Shown: positions 41,261 through 52,357 of the stretch, one piece after another
Layout of the letters: the number at the start of each line of letters is the position of its first letter
How positions within the stretch are numbered: position 1 is the stretch's first letter
Assembly: GCF_900700375.1 (NCBI RefSeq)
Contig: NC_041726.1
Coordinates: 16,181,239 to 16,245,238 of the forward strand
Reading direction: 5' to 3'
DNA length: 64,000 bases
From: Denticeps clupeoides
Taxonomy: Eukaryota; Chordata; Actinopteri; Clupeiformes; Denticipitidae
Translations under genes and position numbers: made by a program
Notes under the pieces: generated by a model
Told to the model about the DNA's origin: nothing
What the model saw: only the letters and a program-made list of their open reading frames with translations
The model's database searches: none

Positions 41261-41521
41261 TTACATTACTTCTTTCCTCTTTTGAACTAGAATCGTTATT
41301 TCAGGAATGACTTCATCCATCATCATAATTATGTTCAGACACCGCCGATTATCCTTATACTCTTTGGCTTGCTGTATTAGAAGCTTTTCCATTTTGCAAT
41401 TTGTTTCCAACAAGACGCTCTGCTTCCTAAAGATGCTGAAGCATGCATAACATTGGCACATTAACATGATGATCTTTATCAGAATGACAAATATACCATA
41501 TACCAAGAAAATACAGTCCAT
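41261..41521 (-). CDS. Possible small intronless membrane protein (86 aa)
   Basis: The open frame begins MDCIFLVYGIFVILIKIIML, a likely single membrane segment at residues 3-23, followed by a lysine/glutamate-rich helical part with MEKLLIQQAKEY. I do not recognise it. The frame stays open for about 30 codons after the TAA stop (ANEKMEKSYRLLRNMG onward), with similar helical composition, so the stop may be a recent truncation. A polyadenylation signal lies at 41,098-41,103. Upstream are TATA-, CCAAT-, E-box- and GC-type motifs. The TATA box is only about 30 bases from the ATG, leaving almost no leader. It may be a real gene, a pseudogene or chance. Confidence 0.35.
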   Translation of the reverse strand: MDCIFLVYGIFVILIKIIMLMCQCYACFSIFRKQSVLLETNCKMEKLLIQQAKEYKDNRRCLNIIMMMDEVIPEITILVQKRKEVM

Positions 41522-41550
41522 TTCATTACTTAAAAAAAAATGGCGTTTGC

Positions 41551-41618
41551 TTATATATACTATGTGTTTAGTGTAAATGCATCGCTTTGATTGGCCGAGA
41601 AGTCACATGTGGGCGTGG
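41551..41618 (-). promoter_or_regulatory. Candidate promoter: TATA, CCAAT, E-box, GC-type box
   Basis: On the reverse strand: CCACGCCC (41,618-41,611), CACATGTG (41,611-41,604), CCAAT (41,594-41,590) and TATATATAA (41,559-41,551), in that order toward the frame at 41,521. Confidence 0.4.
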
Positions 41619-41619
41619 T

Positions 41620-43089
41620 TTGTCCGCTGAAAAGAACTCTTGTTGCCTTTTACCTATTCTGGGCCAGATTCCTCCTAACAGCATGGAATCAACATTCTAT
41701 ATAGTTAGGGAAACCCGTTTGCTTTTGTTTTTGTTGAAATGCTTATTTCACTGTTCCCAGAATTGTGTTCTTCCGTGTTGCAGGTAATACCCCCGAGTGG
41801 ACGTTAGAGTCGTAGACTGAGTGAATAAATTAGAAGAAGGACAACCATATGCGTGCTTAGCACGCTTTTATTTAACCATACTTTTTAAATAATAATGTTT
41901 CTTTAAATACAGATTCCTTAAGTAAAAATTCATAAAATCTTCTTGACATTCTTGAGAATCAAAAACAAAAACCAAAAAATCTTTAACAATTATATTTTTA
42001 ATAAAATGTATAAGCAACAGTAATAAACAAACTTGCACTGGTATCCAATTGGCAGTCAGTCAGTGCCTCCTCCATGGGCTGTAAGAACCATGTTCATGCT
42101 AGTGATGTGCAAAAAAATGTCTTGCTCAGTGACACAATGTTAACCCACTTAAGTGTGTTTTGAACCTGGGACTGTGTGGCTTCTGGTTTATAGCCGAGTG
42201 TGTTACCCAAATTTGTGTGTTACACACAAATAATAATGATTTAAAATTTTAAATTCATTTGATTTGCAATAGAACAATGTTGATAGTTCTACCTGTTATG
42301 ATGTCCACACTCACTGGCTGACCTCAGACTTTTCGAAAAACACGACATTGAACACAGGATGTTTCTTTCCTCGCTCGGACAATCTGGGAAACCAGAACAC
42401 TGGTGCAGAAATGCTTTTATTACGTCTCTCCCGGGGGCGTGGCCTGCATATCCTACTGAGGCATTAACAAAAAGCGCCAGAACGCAGGGAAAACAAGTAC
42501 GTGTTATATGATACCTTTTATATATTTGCAGTTCTTGTCAACTTGTCAACAAATGAGCTTTTTGCTTGATTTTGAAAAAATATGTTGATTTGAATGGTTT
42601 ATTTTTTTTTATTTAGAATTTATGATTACCACAATGATTTTATTTGTCAATATCAATATCAATTGAGTTTAATAGTTACACTGAGGACACCGAGTTACCA
42701 ATCAGCAAAGTGCAATCCTTACACATTGCTGCCACTCAAAGATGCACACTTCTTCACTGGCTAAACAGAGGACAAATTTTCACTTCACTTTCAAGTCGGT
42801 AACAGACTTATGTTTGTTATGGTCATTGGAAATAGTTAATATTGGTTTTATGTATTTGGAACATTTGTTTGACTATTTACTCTTGCCTAATTCGTTATTG
42901 CTTAATTGCTTATAAGTAGTGTTATTGTACAGGAGTCAGACAACCTGCACCTTTTCTTTTACATATGGTTAATGAGGCCATTTAGACTATACACCTGTTT
43001 CGCTATGTTAAAATAACATGCAATTGCACAAATTACATATTACACAAATACAAATCATCCAATAAAGCAATTCAACACGAAAGGCTAAA
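41620..43089. other. AT-rich intergenic DNA with SINE fragments
   Basis: 42,113-42,212 is a decayed reverse type A SINE (TTTTGAACCTGGGACT). 42,740-42,795 resembles a type B SINE tail. I see no gene. Confidence 0.4.
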
Positions 43090-43175
43090 TCAAATCAGAA
43101 TCACGTTTATTGGCCAAGGATGTGAGTGAACACATACAAGGAATTTCATTCCGGTTGATGCTGGTATAAAACAAC
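43090..43175 (-). mobile_element. LINE 3' tail fragment (Nimb/I-like)
   Basis: Reading CAGAATCACGTTTATTGGCC, it resembles the 3' UTR of teleost I/Nimb-type LINEs. Short and tentative. The following 43,176-43,500 holds no recognised gene. Confidence 0.35.
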
Positions 43176-43529
43176 AACAATACACGATACAATCTAAATC
43201 ATAGACGAGAGGCAGCAGATGAAAACTCATTCGTCGACTAACCTCATGTTTGTTGTAAGATGTTTTCTGATCTGACCCTGATGTCGCCAACAAATTCTTC
43301 CGCCCCTGAGACCAACCAAGCCCATCAACCACGATTACATCCAGCCGCCTTCTAGTATCACAGAAGTTGGTATAACAGCTCCTGTCTCGACTGCCCGCTC
43401 TTCGCACGGTTCTTTGGTGACTTTGAAGCACGAACAAAGAATTTCGAGCTGATTCACAACCCTGAAAGTGGTCCGTTACAGATTCAGCTGTGGTGTAAAG
43501 ATCATGTTCGGCAAGAAAATTGGAGCACT

Positions 43530-43548
43530 GCATTATGGGATTTGTAGT
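43530..43548 (-). promoter_or_regulatory. ZNF143/STAF-like site
   Basis: The reverse strand reads ACTACAAATCCCATAATGC, close to the ZNF143 consensus ACTACAATTCCCAGAATGC. It lies 210 bases upstream of a THAP-type first exon. Confidence 0.5.
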
Positions 43549-43758
43549 TTGGCCTCAAAATTGACACCTTTGCGTTATATCTTGCTAACGTTTTTACTAC
43601 TTTTAACTAGCCTTCTTCTTTTTTTCTATTTTATTTTACCCTTCTATTCAATTTTTTTTTCAGAACTATTAATTTAACGAAGCACAGTCAAAACAGTTCA
43701 GGATATATTTCACTGCTCATTGTACTGTCAAGTAAAGTAAAAATTTGAAATATAGACA

Positions 43759-43823
43759 ATGTCTAATATTTTTGCTGCTTGGGGATGTGCTAATGGTTGT
43801 AAACTCCAAACCAGCTTTCATAA
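43759..43823 (+). pseudogene. THAP-like first-exon relic
   Basis: From ATG it reads MSNIFAAWGCANGCKLQT, then SFHK, with a GTAAGG donor directly after. It resembles the THAP start CAAWGC..RC..QT, but the first zinc-binding Cys is replaced (Phe). No second exon was found, so it is probably a dead first exon. Confidence 0.45.
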
Positions 43824-44054
43824 GTAAGGCTGAACAATTGATTTTCAATGTATTTGGGCACTATTGTCATGTTCATTGCAGTTGTCTTTTTTTTTATTTG
43901 GTGTAAAATGCAATCAACCTTTTTATAAGAATACTGAACTTGGAATACTTGAATAGTTTTTCAGTACAGTTGTTTTCATGAAGATAAAGTACAATATACT
44001 TTCACATTGAGATCATATCATGAAGCATGTTATTGGCAAACTGGTGTTTTGGTT

Positions 44055-44570
44055 TAAATTCAAATTTTATTTGTCACATACACAGTCATACACGATATAA
44101 TATGCAGTGAAATGCTTTTGCGACAGCTATAGAAATATTCAAGTGAACCAATATGCAAATATTTCAAACATAACCAAATATTACAATTATATGTTTTTAA
44201 ACATAAAATATGTGTAACAGGTATGGTGAATGTGTGCAAATGTGTAAAGTGAAAATTTGTGCAAAATTCCTGGGGGATTGAGTCCGGAAGTGAATGAAAG
44301 TGCATTGGAGTGTATTAAAGTTCTGTCCTGTGTATTAGAGTTCTGTCCTATGAAGTGTTGTGATTGTTGAGAGCTCGTATAGCCTGCGGGAAGAAGCTCC
44401 TCCTCATTCTCTCTGTGTTGGACTTCAGGGAGCAGAAGCGCTTCCTAAGCACCTTGGAGGGCAGTCTAAAGGTGGTAGAGACTCTGCCAGGCGTTTTTCA
44501 CCACAGTGTTGATGTGACAGGACCATGACAGGTCCTGCGTGATGTGTTCATGTAAGACTGGTGGGACTGC
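44055..44570 (-). mobile_element. LINE 3' end fragment
   Basis: The AAATTTTATTTGTCACATAC tail is followed by decayed coding shared with 33,630-34,450 (CTCATTCTCTCTGTGTTGG). Truncated and dead. Confidence 0.7.
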
Positions 44571-44731
44571 AGAGACCTCAGCTCAACGAATACTGCAAAA
44601 TGCTGTAAATCTTAACTTGTTTTACCTGCCGTACTGTTGTAGTTACCGCTCGGTGCCTCCAGGCCGCTGGGTGGCGCTGTTCCCGCCACTCCAATATTTT
44701 TTGTACTGAACGCTGGAAGAAGAAGCTCGAG

Positions 44732-44740
44732 CTCTTTTTC
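44732..44740 (+). promoter_or_regulatory. eif3e: TOP-like transcription start of eif3e
   Basis: CTCTTTTTC lies 7 bases before the ATG. A C followed by pyrimidines at the cap site is the 5' TOP motif of translation-factor mRNAs. Use as the actual start is inferred. Confidence 0.45.
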
Positions 44741-44746
44741 ACCAAA

Positions 44747-47700
44747 ATGGCGGAGTACGATCTGACCACCAGAATCGCGCATTTTTTGGACCGGCATTTG
44801 GTCTTTCCCTTGTTGGAATTTCTTTCCGTGAAAGAGGTAGCGTTTCGATTCCCGTTTGGAGTGTTTTATACAGTAAATGTGTTGATTTTTTACGCGGATG
44901 TTTTACATGGTGGAAGCCATGTGACTCGCCGGTTTCTGCGTGATAACACGTTATCAGGATGCTGTAAATGCGGGGATACAGCTTTATTTCGATCAGTGAA
45001 ATATATTACATACATTATTGAAAATATTTTGGATGTGATTGATGTCGCGTGGAGCTTTTATTGTTTTCAAATGCTTTGTTGCAGATTTACAATGAAAAGG
45101 AGCTTCTTCAGGGCAAGCTGGACCTGCTCAGCGACACCAACATGGTGGATTTTGCCATGGACGTGTATAAAAACTTGTATCCTGACAAGGAGATACCGCA
45201 CTGTGAGTGTGCTTTTGTATGTTGGATTCCATGTAGATGATGATGATGATGATGGTGATTTTTGCAGCATTGAGGGAGAAGAGGACCACTGTGGTAGCCC
45301 AGCTGAAGCAGCTCCAGTCAGAAACGGAACCCATTGTTAAAATGTTTGAGGATCCAGAGACCACCAGGCAGATGCAATCGACCAGGTCAGATTCGGAACC
45401 CGGGGGCGCTTGCACGCTGGTAAAACTGTTGTCGCCTGCTGATTTATATTCCGTTTTTCTTTCTTTCTTTTTTTTTTTTTTATTGGTCAGGGATGGAAGG
45501 ATGCTGTTTGACTACTTGGCTGAGAAGCACAGTGTAAGTCGTGGCTTGTTCCCACACATCTTCTGAGTTGTGGCGTTTGTAGAGTAATGCAGAGTGATCT
45601 TTTCCAATCGCCCACAGTTTCGCCAGGAGTACTTGGACACGCTCTACCGATACGCCAAGTTCCAGTACGAGTGTGGAAACTACTCTGGTGCAGCAGAGTA
45701 TTTGTACTTCTTCCGTGTGCTGGTAAGAGCGTTTGCTTCTATTATTTTCTTTATTAGGATTTTTTTATAATATTATAATTCTGAAGTATAGAATAGTCTA
45801 TGCATGTAACGCTGGAGAAATCGATGTGCTTCCTTGTTTTCCTGCGGTTACATTTAACATTTACAGCATTTGACCACTTTCATTAAATTGTTCATCATTG
45901 TGTGATTAGGTCCCATCCACAGACAGGAACGCTCTAAGCTCCCTCTGGGGGAAACTGGCCTCCGAGATCCTGATGCAGAACTGGGAGGCGGCCATGGAGG
46001 ACCTAACTCGTCTGCGCGAGACCATCGACAACAACGTGAGAACCAAGTTATCTTGTCGCCCAGCAGCAGACTGAATCAATGAATGATAAGGGTTTATTGG
46101 GACTCGTCTCATCATTTTGCATCTTGAATGTTGGACAAAGACTTTAATTAAAAGCAGTGTCATATTTCTGTTTCTCCAGTCGGTCAGCTCTCCTCTCCAG
46201 TCACTGCAACAGAGGACTTGGCTGATCCACTGGTCCCTGTTTGTCTTCTTTAATCACCCCAAAGGCAGAGACAACATCATAGAACTCTTTCTGTACCAGC
46301 CACAGTGAGTTCTTACACAGACATGATGCAATGCAGAACCCAACATTTAAACCCAGATATTGCGTTTATATTGCATATGATGACAATAAGCTCTGTTATA
46401 ATGACAGTCCCAAATAATACATGGTTCATTTCTGCCAGGTACCTGAATGCCATTCAGACCATGTGTCCCCACATTCTGCGCTACCTCACCACTGCCGTCA
46501 TCACCAACAAGGATGTGCGCAAGCGCCGGCAGGTGCTGAAGGATTTGGTCAAAGTAATCCAGCAGGTGAGGAGAGCGATGTTCTGCAGTCCTGGCGCCAG
46601 CAGGCCGCACTTCCTTCTCGGATGGCGCACCTTTTGCACAATTCTTTTTCCGATTTAGGTCACAAAAATGATTATAGCATTAAATTTCCTTTTACTGTGT
46701 TCAGTGAGTTAAAGAATATGTGGGGTCCTTGTCACAGTACAGTTAATTACCTCGTTTACAGGTGCAGTTCGGCCAGCGCTGAACTGGGAACATGCCGAGA
46801 ACCAGTCCATGTTTATACTAGACAGGAGCTCTGCGCGAGCAGCGTGATACTACGTCACGGCCACTAAACCGAAATCCCCACACCGAATCCATTACAAATC
46901 TTTTGGATGTCCACCACTGCCACTTTTAATTAATTAATGAATTTATTTATTTTTATCCCTGTTGTCTTTCTTAGTTTTTTTTTTTTTTTTAAAGCTTGAT
47001 AAGTTGGTTGGAAGTTCTTCCCTCATCTCTTCTAGTGCACTTTTAAATTCACTTGTGATACACAGCACACGGTGCACACAGTGAAATTTGTCCTCTGCAT
47101 TTAACCCTGAGTGAGCAGTGGGCAGCCATGACAGGCTCCCGGGCAGCAGTGTGTGGGGACTGTGCTTTGCTCAGTGGCACCTCAGTGGGACCTTGGCGGA
47201 TCAGGATTTGAACCGACAATTCGAACCGGGCCGCTTCCTTAACTGCTAGGCCGAACGTGATAACCTCTACACCAAACTTAAAAGCATGTTTCTGCCTGGT
47301 TTCGAACCGAGGACCTATCGCTTGTAAAGTGAATGTGATTACCGCTACACTACAGAAACTCACAAGTGGATAAGGGGTAAACATGTACAGCCAGAACTGG
47401 GATTAAGACACCACATTCCTGAGCATCTTCCTAATGTCTTATGTTTTCTGTGCTCGCTGCCCTCATTCTCTGTTCTTGTCTCTGTTTCCCGCATCAGGAG
47501 TCGTACACGTATAAGGACCCCATCACCGAGTTTGTGGAGTGCCTGTATGTGAATTTCGACTTTGACAGCGCTCAGAAGAAGCTGCGGGAGTGCGAGTCGG
47601 TAAGGAACAGGCGTTGTGAGCATCCTTTTAAGACCCCTCCCTCCACAAGCTTCATGTCAGGGTTGGGCTGTGGGCTCAAAGTGAGCAGTTTGGTGAACAG

Positions 47701-49207
47701 ACAGACTTTGTTTTATTTTTTTAATATTTTGTACAATTAATACAATACCACTTTTTTTTTTTTTTTTTTTTTTTTCCCCTACATTTTTTTTTCTGGTCAA
47801 CTCATTTGATGTAGATGTAAAGTCAAGACTAATTTGTTACAATCTGGTTCTCTACTCTATTATATTTTTTCTTCCTCTGTAGCTCTAGATTAAACAGGTA
47901 ATCAATGTATTGAATTCAGAAATAATGAATATTTATTCTTCATGCCTTCTGTATGCAGAGAAGCGTTGTAATTTTCTGTGTTTCTGTATATTGAAGGTGC
48001 TGGTTAATGACTTCTTCTTGGTTGCCTGTCTGGAGGACTTCATCGAGAACGCGCGTCTCTTCATCTTCGAAACCTTCTGCCGGATCCATCAGTGCATCAG
48101 CATCAGGTGGGTCGTTCAGCCCATTGGTGGGACGAGTTCTTGGTGGGCCAGTTTGTCAGAGTAATTTAAATGAGGATTGGAGCTGCCAGCTGAGACGTTG
48201 TGTCTGAGTTTATGTTCTCGGAATAAGCTATATGTTTACTCTGTGTGTTTTCAGCATGCTGGCTGATAAGCTCAACATGTCCCCAGAGGAGGCAGAGCGG
48301 TGGATTGTGAATCTGATTCGAAATGCCCGGCTGGACGCGAAAATCGACTCAAAACTGGTGAGTTGTTTGCCGTTGAAAGTGCGTTTCAGCTGGTGGTGGC
48401 CAGATGTGACATGTTTTTGCGCATTTCTGCTGAAATTTGTATAGTTTGGCAGTGCGTAAATGCTTCGTCTTCTAGGTGAATAACATTTTACTTTCCACAA
48501 TAATCACAGGAATCAGACAATAATCAGACAACGTTGTTTACACACTAAGAACCACTGAAACATAAACCCCCACTCAGTGGAAGCAGCTCACCTGATGCTT
48601 CACACGTTCTTCAAAATCTCATGTTCATTTGGGCCTCATGCTTTTCTGCATTGGGTGTAAGGAGATTTTTACTGTTTATTTGGTGAAAATAAGTGTATAC
48701 TAAATGGAACAAAAGGTTCTCAGTGAAGAGATCAGAATGATGCAATTAGTTTAGTAACAGTAACAATTTAGTTTTTTTTTTTTTTTTAATCTGCATTTCT
48801 TCACTATTTGAAGGTCTAGATCCTGTTTCACTGAGTTATAAGAAGTGTCCCACTTGTCCCCTCTATCATTACTCAGGGCCACGTGGTCATGGGCAACAAT
48901 GCTGTGTCACCATACCAGCAGGTGATTGAGAAGACCAAGAGCTTGTCCTTCCGTAGTCAGATGCTGACCATGAACATTGAGAAGAAGATCAGCCACAGCA
49001 CCCGCAATGAGGTAAACCTGAATTTCTTCATTTATATAGTTTACAAAACTTGTGTTAGTCTTTATCTTCTGACACCTTTTTATCGGATTGGCCCGGCTCC
49101 CCGCCCTGGGCGTGTCCTAGGAAGCCACAACCCTGATCTAGATTCATTTTTTTCCCCTTTCCTTCCAGACTCCAAACTGGGCAGCTCAGGACACAGGATT
49201 TTATTAA
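44747..49207 (+). CDS. eif3e: Eukaryotic translation initiation factor 3 subunit E
   Basis: Core subunit of the eIF3 complex, which joins mRNA and the 40S ribosome in the cytoplasm. Exons: 44,747-44,836; 45,085-45,202; 45,268-45,385; 45,491-45,533; 45,618-45,722; 45,910-46,035; 46,180-46,304; 46,439-46,565; 47,498-47,599; 47,997-48,106; 48,255-48,357; 48,877-49,011; 49,169-49,207. The 1,341 bases give 446 aa (human 445) with every phase consistent and GT-AG borders throughout. The start [20 protein letters not shown] and the end [10 protein letters not shown] match the family nearly residue for residue. The PCI domain lies in the C-terminal half (about 220-400). The ATG has a good context (ACCAAAATGG). 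A polyadenylation signal lies at 49,270-49,275. Intron 8 holds a SINE and tRNA-Val-like sequences. Confidence 0.97.
47041..47257 (-). mobile_element. tRNA-derived SINE (type B), reverse, in eif3e intron 8
   Basis: It has the reversed type B body (CAGTGTGTGGGGACTGTGC) and a head ending TTAACTGCTAGGCC. Its head joins directly to a tRNA-Val-like 5' half. Confidence 0.8.
47288..47359 (-). tRNA. tRNA-Val(TAC)-like, probably pseudogene
   Basis: The reverse strand gives GTTTCTG...CAGAAAC (perfect 7-bp acceptor stem), D arm GTGTAGCGGTAATCAC, anticodon loop TTTACAA with TAC, and T loop TTCGAAA. Two mismatches in the anticodon stem and one in the T stem suggest decay. Beside it at about 47,258-47,283 is a second tRNA-Val 5' half (GGTGTAGAGGTTATCACG), cut off by the SINE. 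Confidence 0.55.
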
Positions 49208-49275
49208 AGAGGAGCAAAGGTGACCAATGACATCCTTTATGTATCAAATGCTCAGCGTGGATTTTCTTGAATAAA

Positions 49276-50014
49276 TCATCTTTGCCTTGAATGCCTTCTA
49301 GAAATCATTGTAGCAGATAGAATTTTTCCCCACTTGTTCTATTGGGCTGATGCCAGGCTGAATGGTCACTATAATATATTGTCAATTAGAAGAATTGGGA
49401 GCTTCTCTCTCTACAAGGCTGACGGTTCTAGTTCTTTTCATGTAAGTTCTAATAAATGTTCATATTTCTGGTTTATTAAAGTGTGTTTATGACAGACTCC
49501 ATGTGAATAACAGGTCTGGTTGAACAGAAGCTGGAATAATATTGCTAATTAAATGAGACAAATCTTGCTTGCACAAAATTAAGATGCACATTACAATTAC
49601 AACTATGTAGTATCAAAGAACTGAACGACAACATGAGCATCTTCAGAGGTGCTAATGTAATCACTGATAGAATATGAGTTAAGTTTATAATAGGATGGGT
49701 ATCATTAAAAGATGATAATTGTGAACTGGAACATGTTCCTGGTGCCAGTGGAGGGGATTTTTCTCCTGATGGTTCAAAGTGCCTCCTGTCTGCTGTGGTG
49801 TACCTGCAGTCCCTTCTGAAGTTCAGTCTCCACTCAGTTTATTCATTGTAGATTAGGTGTTAAATTTACAGATAGAGGGTGGTCAGGGTGGTGACAGGAT
49901 GTGGCCCCTTTGTCACCTCCTGAGGAGACCTCATGCAGTCACGTTTTTACCATGTTTATTACCAATTAGGCTTGACTTTTTTTTTTTTTTTTTTTAAACT
50001 TTATGAATCTAAAT
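49276..50014. other. Intergenic DNA after eif3e
   Basis: The polyadenylation region of eif3e is followed by AT-rich sequence. I see no gene or clear repeat. Confidence 0.4.
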
Positions 50015-50345
50015 GAAATTAAAATTTTGTCACATACATGGTTTATGCAGTGAAATGTTTTAGAGACTGCTATAGACCTCAATATTGCAAGTATACAATG
50101 AACCAATGTGCAAATATTGCAAACATAACCATATATTACACACATATATAAAAAAAGCTTGTCCTCATTCTCTCTGTGTTGGACTTCAGGGAGCGGAAGC
50201 GCTTCCCTGATCGCAGCAGAGAGAACAGTCCATTGTTGGGGTGGCTGAGGTCCTTCACTGTCTTCCTGGACCTGGCTTGGTGTAGGTTGATTGAAGGTCA
50301 GGGAGCTTGGTACGGATGGTGCGTTCAGCTGATCGAACCACCTAT
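50015..50345 (-). mobile_element. LINE 3' end fragment
   Basis: It shares the CACATACATGG...GCAGTGAAATG tail and the CTCATTCTCTCTGTGTTGG block with 33,630-34,250. A decayed remnant. Confidence 0.65.
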
Positions 50346-50512
50346 ATGCAATTTAAAGGGAACAGGAACCAAAGACTTATTAAAACCCAGACTAGTGTAA
50401 AAGAATCTACAGGCTGAGATGCAGAGGAGCAACTTGACTGAAAGCTGACATGATGTTCCTCCGCAGAAACTGGGGACACTGGTCTCAATAAACATTATTT
50501 CTACTTCCATTG

Positions 50513-51122
50513 TATATATAGCAACACAACATACACACACAGCAACATGAATATAGCGCCATAATACCAACACACACACACAGGAACATGACTAGCACCA
50601 CAATACAACACACAGCAACATGAATATAGCACCAAAATACAACACACACAGCAACATGAATATAGCAACACAACACACACACAGTAACCACCACAATACA
50701 ACACACACACAGCAACATGAATATAGCACCACGATACAACACACACACACACAGCAACATGAATATAGCACCACAACACACACAGCAACATGAATATAGC
50801 ACCACAATACAACACACACACACAGTAACAGGAATATAACACCACAATACAATACACACACAGAAACATGAATTATAGCACCACAATACAACACACACAG
50901 CAAAATGACTATAACACCACAATACAATACACACACAGGAACATGAATATAGCACCACAATACAACACACACAGCAACATAAATATATAGCACCACAATA
51001 CAACACACACAGCAACATGAATATAACACCACAACACACACACAGTAAGCACCACAATACAACACAACACAACACACACACAGCAACATGACTATAGCAC
51101 CACAATACAACACAACACACAG
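50513..51122. repeat. Minisatellite, unit of about 38 bp
   Basis: About 16 imperfect units each contain ACACACAGCAACATGAATAT and AGCACCACAATACA. Unit length varies through the ACAC part. It ends about 50 bp before the interferon-response element of the GBP gene. Confidence 0.85.
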
Positions 51123-51175
51123 CGCCACCGCGCGGCTCTTTCTGTTCTTCAGTAAGCATGAAGCGAAATAAAGGT

Positions 51176-51187
51176 GAAAGTGAAAGC
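51176..51187 (+). promoter_or_regulatory. Interferon-stimulated response element of the GBP gene
   Basis: GAAAGTGAAAGC fits the ISRE/IRF consensus GAAANNGAAA exactly. It lies about 70 bp before a likely noncoding first exon whose donor (ACG|GTAAGA) follows 51,253. Human GBP genes are interferon-induced through such sites. Confidence 0.7.
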
Positions 51188-51329
51188 TGAGCCGCAGATT
51201 GCAGGACGCAGCTGGACGTTCAGTTCTTCGTCTTCTCCTCTCAATATATCACGGTAAGATAGTTCCTTTTTTTTTTTACAAAAAACTGGCAGAGGAATTT
51301 GCAGGTCTCCTGAAAGCCCGGTTTCCCTT

Positions 51330-51400
51330 TACTTTACTTTATTTGGCAGACGCTTTTATCCAAAGCGACTTACAATGGGAAGACACCAGCAAGAAGGTTC
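51330..51400 (-). mobile_element. L2-type LINE 3' tail fragment
   Basis: It has the reversed hairpin tail (CGCTTTTATCCAAAGCG) after CTTTACTTTACTTTATTTGG, and lies in GBP intron 1. Confidence 0.7.
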
Positions 51401-51741
51401 CCCGGAACCTTCTTTCACTTTGTCTTCAGTGCTGTCGCTGGGCGTCACACATATTAGAAATTCTAGTCGCGCAGTTGCAATCTGGTCGCAATCTTTGCCC
51501 TGTTAGTTCCTGGTTTTATGTATTTATTACGTTATGCGTTATTGCGCACGACAGCTGAGCGGTGATGGTGGCAGGGAAGACGACACAGAAGTGGATGTTC
51601 TTAGGAAGACTCCTTTTATTAAATTATATGTCAACAAAAATCATTAAGAATAAACAATAAACTGTGCGTCCAAGCTGTCTCTGAAATCGCTCTCATCTCA
51701 ATTAATAAATCGTTTAATAACCATTTACTAAACTCTTAGCT

Positions 51742-51888
51742 TCTTCAATGACAAGTCTAAGCCTTATCAGGGCTCTTAGTTTGTATACTTGATATTCTAT
51801 AGAAATCGAACGAGAATTGCTGGTGTCTTCCCATTGTAAGTCGCTTTGGATAAAAGCGTCTGCCAAATAAAGTAAAGTAATAAAGTAA
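51742..51888 (+). mobile_element. L2-type LINE 3' end, 5'-truncated
   Basis: Nearly identical to 26,634-26,788, with the hairpin and AAAGT tail, in GBP intron 1. The rest of the intron to 52,350 shows nothing recognisable. Confidence 0.75.
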
Positions 51889-52357
51889 AGCTCCGCCCCT
51901 TCCCTAGCACCCGGGAATCATTTAAAATTTCCCATGGATAAACTGCGTTATTATCACATAGCAACGCAGCAAGAGCTACACCTCAATAGTGTTTCCATTT
52001 TATGGCTGTTATGGCCTTTTATGGCATCATCTGCGCGGTTATTCCTTCTTCTCTTTATCAAGTTGCAGATTGGTGAAACAAATTGTAGTAAAAATCTGCA
52101 TTAAATTTAGTTCAGTTATACAATTTACATCAGAAATATACCCACATTATGCTTTCATTGTCTGTTGAGATGCATAAAATCAGAAGAACATTCAGGAAAC
52201 AATTACAGGAAGTAGCACAATGATCGCCCCAATTGGAGTGAGAACATTGCAGTTGGCAGCGTGCTGGATAATTGTTCTGTATTAACATTAATATTTTTCT
52301 ATTGTTCTCAACACTGAAACAGGAAACAAGACTCTCATCCTCTTGCAGGTTATAGTC

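Noticed and set aside
45236-45260. GAT repeat in eif3e intron 2 as a coding aspartate run
   Set aside because: It lies between a good donor at 45,203 and acceptor at 45,267, and the family has no such insertion.
50513-51122. CRISPR-like array appearance
   Set aside because: Units are contiguous with no unique spacers, and the DNA is from a vertebrate nucleus. It is a minisatellite.
50485-51159. Long cysteine-rich open frames on the reverse strand
   Set aside because: They are the translation of the 38-bp minisatellite, repeat the same words in several frames and have no gene structure.
52343-52357. Extending the GBP protein upstream of ATG 52,358
   Set aside because: The upstream bases contain the intron acceptor CTTGCAG, so the first in-exon ATG is at 52,358.
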